A DNA stretch of 37,177 nucleotides from an uncultured Bacteroides sp. (GTDB lineage Bacteria > Bacteroidota > Bacteroidia > Bacteroidales > Bacteroidaceae), in assembly GCA_946628545.1 (NCBI GenBank), contig CAMOWU010000024.1:1-37177 (forward strand), read 5' to 3'. A model generated the notes under the pieces. That model had not been told where the DNA came from. It searched no databases and saw only the letters and a list, made by a program, of their open reading frames with translations. Both the position numbers and the translations under genes were made by a program. Positions within the stretch are counted from its first letter, which is position 1, and each line of letters opens with the position of its first letter. This document shows positions 15,680 to 24,119 of this stretch, in pieces.

Positions 15680-16858
15680 TCACTCTCCTTTTTCCGCACC
15701 TGTGGTTGAAGGAGCTGGCAAGGGAGAAGTAGAAACGTCCTTTTTGTCTTTTCCATCTGATGCAGCCGCTTTCTTCTGTGGGTCCTCACCAAGTACATAG
15801 CGCTTGTAGTAAGAAACGATAAGGGTGGTGAGAGGAAGGGCTATGATCAGTCCGACCATACCCAAAAGACTACCCCAGACTGAGAGAGAGAGCAGGATGA
15901 CGGCTGCATTCAAGCCCGTGACATTGCCCATGACTTTAGGCGTGATGATGGCGTCTTGGATCAACTGGACGATAGCAAAGACGGCAAGGGCGGAAAGCAG
16001 GATGAGCCAAAAGTTGCCTCCCGTATCGAATGCCTTGAGAAGCGACAGGAAAATGGTGGGTATGAATCCTATCGTCTGCATATAGGGCACTAAGTTGAGG
16101 AAGCCTACGAATAGCCCAAGCGGAATGGCCATGGGGAAGTCGATGATGAGAAAACCGATGGAGAAGAGTATTCCCACACAAAGCGCAATAATGCTCTGGC
16201 CACGGAAATAGCCGTTCATGCCCACTTTCACATCGGTCAGAAGACCATCGACAAATGAACGGTATTTCTTCGGAAACATCTTGATCATACCCTTCGACAT
16301 CTGCTCATAATCGATAAGTATGAATACCATATACAGAATGGCGATGAACGATGCGATAATACCTATAAGGACACTGAGGGAGGAGGAGACAATGCCCACA
16401 ACCTTAGGCAGACCCTTCTCCACAATCGACGACACCTCGTCCACACTCATGGCTCCGATGATGCGTTCGATGTTGACATGCTCATTCACCCAATCAACAA
16501 CCATGGCTGGAAAAGAATTGGTATGGGCTTGCGACTCAAAATATGCGGTGACCAAGCCTTTCACCCTGTCGATCTCGGCGGCAGCGGGGGGAACGATGAT
16601 GATGTAGAACAGCCAGAGGACGAGGCCTATCGCGATCAAAGTGACGATAATGCTCAGGACCCTGCTCTTAAGCTTGCATTTGTATTGGAAGAAGCACACG
16701 ATGGGATACAACAGGTAGGCCAGGAACCATGCCACAAAGAAAGGCATGAGCACACTGCTCAGCCTGCGCATAAGCAGGTACAAAAGAATAAAAACGCCTG
16801 CAACGGTGGCGTAGCGTATGAACTTGTCAAATGTGATTTTTTCTTGAAAAGGAACCAT
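15680..16858 (-). CDS. AI-2E family transporter (PerM/TqsA-like permease)
   Basis: The 392-residue membrane protein has paired N-terminal helices (about 15-90) and a soluble insert (about 95-150). Further helices follow, including GQSIIALCVGILFSIGF and the family-typical LVPYMQTIGFIPTIFL. Near the end are IQDAIITPKVMGNVTGLNA and LLGMVGLIIALPLTT. The family exports varied small molecules; sodium/proton antiport and AI-2 export are known for some members, so the substrate is open. A Lys/Ser/Pro-rich tail of about 35 residues ends the protein. It is transcribed divergently from rsmI through an unusual symmetric promoter region. Confidence 0.88.
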   Translation of the reverse strand: MVPFQEKITFDKFIRYATVAGVFILLYLLMRRLSSVLMPFFVAWFLAYLLYPIVCFFQYKCKLKSRVLSIIVTLIAIGLVLWLFYIIIVPPAAAEIDRVKGLVTAYFESQAHTNSFPAMVVDWVNEHVNIERIIGAMSVDEVSSIVEKGLPKVVGIVSSSLSVLIGIIASFIAILYMVFILIDYEQMSKGMIKMFPKKYRSFVDGLLTDVKVGMNGYFRGQSIIALCVGILFSIGFLIIDFPMAIPLGLFVGFLNLVPYMQTIGFIPTIFLSLLKAFDTGGNFWLILLSALAVFAIVQLIQDAIITPKVMGNVTGLNAAVILLSLSVWGSLLGMVGLIIALPLTTLIVSYYKRYVLGEDPQKKAAASDGKDKKDVSTSPLPAPSTTGAEKGE

Positions 16859-16896
16859 GATGATGAAAGTTTTTATTGTTTATGGTGCGAAAGTAA

Positions 16897-16959
16897 AGCA
16901 AAATTATCAAAAAATATATTAATTGAGGCGATATTATTATTTTTATTGATAATTTTGCT
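16897..16959. promoter_or_regulatory. Symmetric divergent promoters for the AI-2E permease and rsmI
   Basis: A perfect 14-bp inverted repeat, AGCAAAATTATCAA (16897-16910) and TTGATAATTTTGCT (16946-16959), is separated by 35 AT-rich bases. Each arm contains a perfect -7 element TAATTTTG, pointing left at 16906-16899 and right at 16950-16957. No convincing -33 element is visible for either. Confidence 0.6.
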
Positions 16960-17011
16960 ATCTATTGTCACGTTATACTATAGAAAAAGGCGCAACATAC
17001 TACAATAAGAA

Positions 17012-17776
17012 ATGGGTAAATTGTATGTGATTCCAACTCCTGTGGGCAACCTCGAGGACATGACCTACAGGGCAGTAAGGCTACTTGGCGAAGTGGACCT
17101 GATTTTGGCGGAGGACACACGGACCTCGAGTGTGCTTCTTCAGCATTATGGCATTCGCAAAGCCATTCAATCCCACCACAAGTTCAACGAGCACCAGACT
17201 GCGGCGAATGTAGTGGACAAGCTGAAAGCCGGAATGAACATCGCGCTCATCAGCGATGCGGGAACACCTGCTATCAGCGACCCAGGGTTCCTGCTGGTGA
17301 GAGAATGCGTGAAGGAAGATATTGAAGTGGAGTGCCTCCCAGGAGCCACAGCTTTCGTTCCTGCACTCGTGGACTCTGGACTGCCCAATGAGAAATTCTG
17401 CTTCGAAGGATTCCTGCCACAGAAGAAAGGACGACAGACTCGTTTGGAAGAGCTGCGTTCGGAACAGCGCACCATGGTCTTCTATGAATCTCCTTATCGG
17501 GTACTGAAGACTTTGGAGCAATTTGCAGAGGTGTTTGGCGCTGAACGACGGGTGTGCGCGAGCAGGGAGATATCCAAAGTCCACGAGCAACACGTTCGAG
17601 GCACCATAGCAGAAGTCATCGCGCACTTCAAGGAACATGAGCCTAAGGGCGAATTTGTCATCGTGCTTGAGGGCAATACCTCCGAAGCAAAACCTGCCAG
17701 AGAGAAAAACGCCTCCAAAAACAAGTACAAATCACAGGGTCATCAGAACGATGACGTCCCACAAGAAACAGAGTAA
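17012..17776 (+). CDS. rsmI: 16S rRNA (cytidine1402-2'-O)-methyltransferase
   Basis: A 254-residue tetrapyrrole-methylase-fold enzyme that methylates C1402 in the decoding centre of 16S rRNA using SAM. RsmI motifs are PTPVGNLED (8-16), AEDTRTS (33-39), SDAGTPAISDPG (81-92), LPGATAFVPALVDSGLP and FYESPYRV. A lysine-rich tail of about 30 residues (REKNASKNKYKSQGH) extends past the core. It starts a plus-strand unit with two envelope proteins; the next gene begins 20 bp later. Confidence 0.95.
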   Translation: MGKLYVIPTPVGNLEDMTYRAVRLLGEVDLILAEDTRTSSVLLQHYGIRKAIQSHHKFNEHQTAANVVDKLKAGMNIALISDAGTPAISDPGFLLVRECVKEDIEVECLPGATAFVPALVDSGLPNEKFCFEGFLPQKKGRQTRLEELRSEQRTMVFYESPYRVLKTLEQFAEVFGAERRVCASREISKVHEQHVRGTIAEVIAHFKEHEPKGEFVIVLEGNTSEAKPAREKNASKNKYKSQGHQNDDVPQETE

Positions 17777-17796
17777 AACAACTAAAAAGTAAAGAT

Positions 17797-18651
17797 ATGA
17801 AAAAAATGTTTTTAGCCGCCATGTGTTTGGTGATGATTGTTTCATGCGACCAAACTGGCAATCAAAAGCAGAACGACTCGCAAAACGAAATCGATTCTCT
17901 GCAGACCATCATCAACCAAAAGAATGATGAGGTGAACAGCTTGATGAACACATTCACTCAGATTCAAGATGGGTTCAATCAAATCAACGAGGCAGAAGGG
18001 CGCATCAACATGCTCAAGAACAACAGCGAGAACAACAATGCCGCCGACGTGATCAAGGAGAATCTGGAGTTCATCCAGACCACCATGGCTGAGAACAAGC
18101 GATTGATAGAAGAACTTCAGGCCAAGGCTAAAGAGAGCAGCATCGTCTCGACAAAACTGAAGGAGGCCATCCAAAAACTGACACAACAGCTGGAGGACAA
18201 AAACAAGGAAATTGAGAATCTCCAAGCTCAACTGGCCGAGAAAGACATCGAGATCAACAACTTAGGAGCTACAGTGACAAACCTGACGGAGGAGAACAAC
18301 GAAGTGAAGGCAAGCAACGAAAGCTACAAGAAACTCACCGACAACCAAGACGCACAACTCAACACCGCTTGGTTTGTCTATGGAACATCCAAAGAATTGA
18401 AAGAGCATAAAATCCTGGTCAAAGGAGATGTGCTTGAGAACGAGGATTTCGACAAGGATTACTTCACAAAAATTGACATCCGAAAGACTACGTCTATTCC
18501 TTTGGGCTCGAAATATGCGAAGATGTACACCACTCACCCTGCTGGCAGTTACTCGCTGCTGAAAGACTCCAATGGCGAATACACATTGAGAATCAGCGAT
18601 CCCGCCAAATTCTGGAGTGTTTCGAAATATCTGGTCATCAGAGTGAAATAG
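17797..18651 (+). CDS. Cbp1-like coiled-coil lipoprotein
   Basis: The 284-residue protein has a lipoprotein signal peptide (lipobox VSC, Cys17). A long coiled coil (about residues 28-185) is rich in Gln/Asn/Glu/Lys with heptads such as LKEAIQKLTQQLEDKNKEIENLQAQLAEKD, written here only as a pattern of Leu/Ile every three to four residues. A globular C-terminal domain (about 190-284) begins NTAWFVYGTSKELKEH and contains PAGSYSLLKDSNGEYTLRI. This plan resembles the collagen-binding glycoprotein Cbp1 of Bacteroides fragilis. At least one D(S/T)-hydrophobic glycosylation sequon (DSL near residue 33) is present. Binding of collagen is not shown here. It is probably co-transcribed with rsmI. Confidence 0.75.
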   Translation: MKKMFLAAMCLVMIVSCDQTGNQKQNDSQNEIDSLQTIINQKNDEVNSLMNTFTQIQDGFNQINEAEGRINMLKNNSENNNAADVIKENLEFIQTTMAENKRLIEELQAKAKESSIVSTKLKEAIQKLTQQLEDKNKEIENLQAQLAEKDIEINNLGATVTNLTEENNEVKASNESYKKLTDNQDAQLNTAWFVYGTSKELKEHKILVKGDVLENEDFDKDYFTKIDIRKTTSIPLGSKYAKMYTTHPAGSYSLLKDSNGEYTLRISDPAKFWSVSKYLVIRVK

Positions 18652-18681
18652 ACGGTATCTCAACTACCACACGAAAAGCCT

Positions 18682-19365
18682 ATGAAAGCAAAAGTATTAT
18701 TATCAGTGGTTTTGGCGCTTGCTGCCATCTTGTCGGCCAACGGACAGAAGAAGGACTATTGGTCGCCTACCGGCAACTGGCCATTCCTGAATAAGAAATT
18801 CATGGTGGCTACTGTGGTGAGTGGGTTCGTCACACCCAAGAAGACAGTGGTGCCCTGCAACATACACGTGGGCAACCAGACATTGTGGTACGCTGACAAA
18901 GACACTTTGATGGAGGCTTTGCCTGGTTCTATCCTGCGTGTGGAGTTTTCCGACAGCAGCGTTTATGTACCTGTTCCGGGAAACAAGTTCGGAAAGATTG
19001 TGCATGAAGATGAAACGGGCAGGATCATCAACGTCAAGGAAGTGGATTATGTGAAGCTCAAAGAAGGTGCTAAAGGACGGAACCTCAACGCTTTCACACT
19101 TGACGGAAACGGCATCTTCCCATCCATCACCATCGACATGATCAATTCCTACGACACCAATCCTGACGACCAGCCATTGCCACTGCACAATGTGTATTAT
19201 TTCCTGATCGATAAACAGTTGTTCAAGGTCACAGAAAAAAACATCTTGAGCCGCCTGCCAAAGGAAAGGAAAAAGGAGTTCCGCCCATTCCTTCGTTCGG
19301 CTGAGATTATCATGGAGAATGAGAGCAGCATCCTGAAGATATGGAATGAGTTTTTCGCCAAATAG
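18682..19365 (+). CDS. Secreted protein of unknown function
   Basis: The 227-residue protein has a Sec signal peptide (about residues 1-22, ending SANGQ) and no lipobox or membrane anchor. The mature part is mostly beta-like with charged loops, for example TLWYADKDTLMEALPG and SSVYVPVPGNKFGKIVHED. It ends in a helical segment (PKERKKEFRPFLRSAEI). No family is recognised. It follows the Cbp1-like lipoprotein gene by 30 bp and ends at a strong terminator, so the two are probably co-expressed and may both act in the envelope. Confidence 0.75.
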   Translation: MKAKVLLSVVLALAAILSANGQKKDYWSPTGNWPFLNKKFMVATVVSGFVTPKKTVVPCNIHVGNQTLWYADKDTLMEALPGSILRVEFSDSSVYVPVPGNKFGKIVHEDETGRIINVKEVDYVKLKEGAKGRNLNAFTLDGNGIFPSITIDMINSYDTNPDDQPLPLHNVYYFLIDKQLFKVTEKNILSRLPKERKKEFRPFLRSAEIIMENESSILKIWNEFFAK

Positions 19366-19382
19366 GATTTGCTGAGCCTATT

Positions 19383-19428
19383 CCAATAAAGGAGGGGAAG
19401 TCGAGAACGGCTTCCCCTCCTTTATTGG
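19383..19428. terminator. Strong bidirectional terminator between the rsmI unit and eno
   Basis: A perfect 18-bp stem starts CCAATAAAGGAGGGGAAG, with its exact complement ending at 19428 and a ten-base loop between them. It serves the convergent genes on both sides. Confidence 0.85.
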
Positions 19429-19436
19429 ATATACAG

Positions 19437-19463
19437 AGCAGAGAAGCAGGAAGCTTCTCTGCT
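19437..19463 (-). terminator. Second hairpin after eno
   Basis: The 11-bp perfect stem AGCAGAGAAGC / GCTTCTCTGCT with a five-base loop lies 17 bp after the eno stop codon. It lacks a clean T run on the minus strand, so it may protect the mRNA end rather than terminate transcription. Confidence 0.6.
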
Positions 19464-19480
19464 TGAGGTTCTGTGTGAGA

Positions 19481-20866
<1,386 letters not shown>

Positions 20867-20896
20867 CTATCACTCTTCCATCGGCAAAACGACATG

Positions 20897-20904
20897 CAAA
20901 ATTA
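20897..20904 (-). promoter_or_regulatory. -7 element of the eno promoter
   Basis: TAATTTTG on the minus strand matches TAnnTTTG exactly. The leader to the ATG at 20788 would be about 100 nt. No clear -33 element is visible. Confidence 0.55.
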
Positions 20905-20958
20905 GTAAAAATCTTTGTTTATCATGCACAGAATCGCCAAAAAACGACATCCGAGCCT

Positions 20959-21933
20959 TTAATCGTTCTTGATTTCCCATCCCAAAGCACTGGCACCAAG
21001 CACGGCAGCGTTGCTGCTCATGAGCCCTGAAACGAGGAACTGTGCCTTGTTGCGGAAGATGGGCAACACGGATTCATTATAGGCCTTTCGGATGGGCTCC
21101 ATGATGAGATCGCCTGCCTTGGTCAGGCCACCGAAGAAGATGAAAGCCTCGGGGCTTGAGAAAGCGGCAAAGTCGGCGCATGCCTCTCCCAGCATCTTTC
21201 CTGTGAACTCGAAGATTTCCTTGGCCACCTCATCGCCTTTCCCTGCTGCGATCGACACGTCGAGCGAGGTGATTTTCTCTGGATCCAAGTCGCGGAGCAA
21301 TGAAGGCTTGTCGGTCGTGGACAGGATTTCACGAGCGGTCCTTGCCACACCTGTAGCAGAGCAGTAGGTCTCAAGGCAGCCCTTCCTTCCGCAACCGCAC
21401 AGACGGCCCTTGTCACCTCTCACCATGATGACATGGCCCAGCTCACCTGCGAATCCGTCGGAACCATACACCAGCTGGCCGTTGATGACTATACCGCTTC
21501 CCACACCCGTTCCAAGGGTAATGACAATAAAGTTCTTCATGCCACGAGCCACTCCGTAGGTCATCTCTCCAATGGCGGCTGCGTTGGCATCGTTGGTGAC
21601 TGCCACGGGTATGCCCAGTTTCTCGCGGAAAAGGTCTGCCAGATGTACCACGCCTTTCCAAGGCAGGTTGGGGGCAAACTCTATGGTGCCTTTGTAGTAG
21701 TTGCCATTAGGGGCGCCAATGCCTATGCCGTTGATTTTGTCAAAGCCTCCAACTCCTTCAATCAAGGGTTTGAGACTGGCGCAACTTGCATCCACAAACT
21801 CATCTATGGTTGCATATTCCTGAGTACGGATAGAATTGTCAGATACGACTTCTCCTCGTGCGTTGACGATTCCGAAAACTGTGTTGGTACCTCCAAGGTC
21901 CACACCGATCACATAAGGTTTGATTTGATCCAT
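20959..21933 (-). CDS. ROK family glucokinase
   Basis: A 324-residue sugar kinase, probably phosphorylating glucose with ATP. The phosphate-binding motif is DLGGTN (12-17). The catalytic aspartate is D115 in TNDANAAAIGE. A second phosphate loop is LGTGVGSG (140-147). ROK zinc ligands are His167 in ELGH and the cysteines of CGCGRKGC (179-186). No DNA-binding helix-turn-helix precedes the kinase domain, so it is an enzyme rather than a NagC-type repressor. It is upstream of eno but has its own promoter, as does eno. Confidence 0.92.
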   Translation of the reverse strand: MDQIKPYVIGVDLGGTNTVFGIVNARGEVVSDNSIRTQEYATIDEFVDASCASLKPLIEGVGGFDKINGIGIGAPNGNYYKGTIEFAPNLPWKGVVHLADLFREKLGIPVAVTNDANAAAIGEMTYGVARGMKNFIVITLGTGVGSGIVINGQLVYGSDGFAGELGHVIMVRGDKGRLCGCGRKGCLETYCSATGVARTAREILSTTDKPSLLRDLDPEKITSLDVSIAAGKGDEVAKEIFEFTGKMLGEACADFAAFSSPEAFIFFGGLTKAGDLIMEPIRKAYNESVLPIFRNKAQFLVSGLMSSNAAVLGASALGWEIKND

Positions 21934-22292
21934 AATATTCTTATAAAGTTATTCAGGTAGCGGTATGAAAGAGAGCCTCATCTATCGTTTGGGAGACATC
22001 TTCCACACTTAAGTGCAAAAATAATCTTTTCCTTTGAGAAAACATAAAAAAAGGTGTTTTTTTTCATTTCAGAAGACGAAAAAAACAGAAAAAGGAGCCA
22101 AAGAGGCTGCATTGAGACTTTTAGCCATGGAGTTTGATGGTTATTCAGGAAGACAAGTGCCGAAAAGTCGCTTTTCTCTCCAATTTATCCTAATTTGTGG
22201 GTAAAAACACAAAAGAATGGTTGAGGATAGCTGAAAATAGGTAAAAAGATGCTACTTTTGTAGAAAAATACAGAATTATTCAAACACCTTCA
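21934..22292. promoter_or_regulatory. Intergenic region with divergent promoters for the ROK kinase and the HprK-like cassette
   Basis: TATTTTTG on the minus strand at 22023-22016 serves the ROK gene. TACTTTTG on the plus strand at 22253-22260 lies about 30 bp before the HprK-like ATG. Between them is AT-rich DNA. A 25-codon frame (22127-22204, MEFDGYSGRQVPKSRF...) lies upstream of the predicted plus-strand start and shows no ribosome-binding site. No RNA gene or strong hairpin was seen. Confidence 0.5.
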
Positions 22293-23213
22293 ATGGCAAA
22301 TACAATTGACTTCAATCAAATCACAGTAATCAATCCGCGTACCGAGGATTACTGTATAGCAGGTTTCGTGGTCCGACTTGTGATGAACAGGGATTCACAC
22401 CTTTGGGAAGAACTGAATCAATATGCACCCTTTGCAATGAGTCCCGACCCTGACCGCAAGACGTTGATCACCATGTCTGTAGTGGACAAAGACAACTGGT
22501 ACAAAGGCGAAGTATATGAGGAGGAATATCGGCAAGATGAGGATTTCCTGGAAATCGGCGCCGGACATATAGATGGCTACAGGTGCTACATGTTCATTTC
22601 CTTCGGACGCGTGGCTTGCAGAACGATTGTCAACAGCGACTACAGCCATGCAATGGTACTGCTGACCAACAATGAACTTTACGGACTGAACAATGCAATG
22701 ATGCTGACCTATGCCTTTGCCACTGCAAGGAAGCAGACCGTACTGTTCCACTCATCTGTCACAGTATTGGACGATTACGCCTACATGTTCCTCGGAAAGA
22801 GCGGAACGGGCAAGAGCACACACAGCAGCCTGTGGCTGAAGAACTTTCCCGAGGCACATCTGCTCAACGACGACAACCCCGTGATGCGCGTGGAGGATGG
22901 AGTGGGATATATCTACGGGTCTCCATGGAGCGGAAAGACACCCTGCTACCGCAACCTGCGCTACCCCATAGGAGCACTGGTACAACTGAAACAGGCGCCA
23001 TACAATCATATCCAACGCCTGGCGCCTATCAAGGCGTATTCTTATCTCCTGCCATCTGTATCGGGTATGCGCTGGGAGAAAAGTCTTTCTGACGGTATCC
23101 ACGAGACCGAGAACTGGATTGTCTCCAACCTTCCTTTCTATTTACTGGAATGCCTTCCTGATGACGCTGCCGCACACTTGAGCCACAATGAAATCAGCGT
23201 CAAAAAGGACTAA
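22293..23213 (+). CDS. HPr-kinase-like P-loop protein of an orphan peptide-modification cassette
   Basis: The 306-residue protein has a variable N-terminal part (1-145) and a C-terminal domain resembling HPr kinase/PEP carboxykinase-like kinases. FHSSVTV (152-158) precedes the Walker A GKSGTGKS (168-175). LLNDDNP (190-196) sits where HprK has its Walker B-like acidic pair, followed by YGSPWSGK (208-215). Such stand-alone HprK-like proteins occur with PqqD proteins in lasso-peptide and related clusters, where some phosphorylate the precursor. It is not the true HPr kinase of sugar regulation: the HprK N-terminal domain is missing. It heads a four-gene plus-strand unit, with the next gene starting 12 bp later. 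Confidence 0.8.
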   Translation: MANTIDFNQITVINPRTEDYCIAGFVVRLVMNRDSHLWEELNQYAPFAMSPDPDRKTLITMSVVDKDNWYKGEVYEEEYRQDEDFLEIGAGHIDGYRCYMFISFGRVACRTIVNSDYSHAMVLLTNNELYGLNNAMMLTYAFATARKQTVLFHSSVTVLDDYAYMFLGKSGTGKSTHSSLWLKNFPEAHLLNDDNPVMRVEDGVGYIYGSPWSGKTPCYRNLRYPIGALVQLKQAPYNHIQRLAPIKAYSYLLPSVSGMRWEKSLSDGIHETENWIVSNLPFYLLECLPDDAAAHLSHNEISVKKD

Positions 23214-23225
23214 AAACTTGGGAAG

Positions 23226-23732
23226 ATGGTCAGACGAACAGTCGCTAACGACATATTGATTGCCGATATTGACCGCTTCTTGAAAGAAGGCAGAGAGGTG
23301 GTTTTCCTGGTGAAAGGCTACAGCATGCTGCCCTTCATTACGGGATGGGCTGAAAGTGTGGAACTTCATCGCTTGGACCGCAACCCCCAACGAGGCGACA
23401 TCGTGTTGGCAAAAGTCGAGACAGGACATCATGTACTTCACCGCATCATCAGTGTCGATGCTGATGGCGGAATCACATTGATGGGGGATGGCAACAACCA
23501 AGGGGTGGAGCACTGCAAGACGGAGGATATCGTCGGCATCGCCGTGTATGCCATCGACTACAAGGGGAAGAAGCGTTATCTCTACACCACAGGACGGAAA
23601 TTCGCCTCAAGCCTTTGGTGGAAACTCCTGCCCTTTCGCCGCTATCTGTTAGCCATTTATCGCAGGACCGTGATGAAGCACGACCTGCACAAGGCAGGGG
23701 TGAAGACGAAAGGATGGAAAGTAGTGGAATGA
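23226..23732 (+). CDS. S24/S26 family peptidase, Ser-His type
   Basis: The 168-residue protein matches the signal-peptidase fold. Box B is VKGYSMLPFI with catalytic Ser33. RGDIVLAK (56-63) and VLHRI follow, with His72 where archaeal and ER-type (SipW) signal peptidases carry a catalytic His instead of Lys. The last box is MGDGNN (86-91). There is no clear N-terminal membrane anchor, unlike SipW. The C-terminal region (about 120-168) is basic with WWKLLPFRRYLLAIY, perhaps membrane-touching. In the cassette it could cleave a leader peptide. The substrate is unknown. Confidence 0.82.
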   Translation: MVRRTVANDILIADIDRFLKEGREVVFLVKGYSMLPFITGWAESVELHRLDRNPQRGDIVLAKVETGHHVLHRIISVDADGGITLMGDGNNQGVEHCKTEDIVGIAVYAIDYKGKKRYLYTTGRKFASSLWWKLLPFRRYLLAIYRRTVMKHDLHKAGVKTKGWKVVE

Positions 23733-23812
23733 CGAATGTTTCTAACGATGAACAAAACCACACGACGAGGACTAAACATTACTACTAAAAAATTATAATA
23801 CGTAAAACCAAC

Positions 23813-24082
23813 ATGAGACAAAAAAAAGGATTTGTGATGCGCAATGTTTGCGGCGACAATGTCATTGTAGGCGAAGGACTCGAACAAATCAACTTCAACA
23901 AGCTACTCACACTGAACGACACGGCGGCATTCCTTTGGGAAGAGACCGGCAAGGGTGACTTCACTGTCGAGACTCTTGTCCAGGCACTGACCGAAAACTA
24001 CGAAGTGGATGCCGAGACTGCCCAGCACGACGTCAAGCAAATGGTAGGACAATGGCTCGACCTGGGACTGATCGAGGAATAA
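23813..24082 (+). CDS. PqqD-like peptide-binding protein (RiPP recognition element)
   Basis: An 89-residue PqqD-family protein. The N-terminal beta hairpin is GFVMRNVCGDNVIVGEG, followed by INFNKLLTLNDTAAFLWEE and a helical half with LVQALTENYEVDAETAQHDV and WLDLGLIEE. In RiPP pathways this winged-helix fold binds the leader of the precursor peptide and presents it to modifying enzymes. It is encoded between the S26-type peptidase and the ABC exporter, matching the order seen in lasso-like clusters. No maturase is adjacent, so the binding partner is unknown. Confidence 0.85.
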   Translation: MRQKKGFVMRNVCGDNVIVGEGLEQINFNKLLTLNDTAAFLWEETGKGDFTVETLVQALTENYEVDAETAQHDVKQMVGQWLDLGLIEE

Positions 24083-24119
24083 TCCATTAAAGATTGATTT
24101 CACCTTTCTGAAGCGATAG

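Noticed and set aside
20959-21933. ROK protein as a NagC-type repressor
   Set aside because: There is no N-terminal helix-turn-helix, and the protein begins directly with the ATP-binding DLGGTN region.
22127-22204. A 25-codon frame upstream of the HprK-like gene, considered as a RiPP precursor
   Set aside because: It lies upstream of the predicted promoter of the cassette and has no ribosome-binding site. Its composition is not core-peptide-like in any way I can defend.
22293-23213. Genuine HPr kinase/phosphorylase of sugar regulation
   Set aside because: The N-terminal HprK domain is absent and the context is PqqD, peptidase and exporter genes rather than PTS genes.
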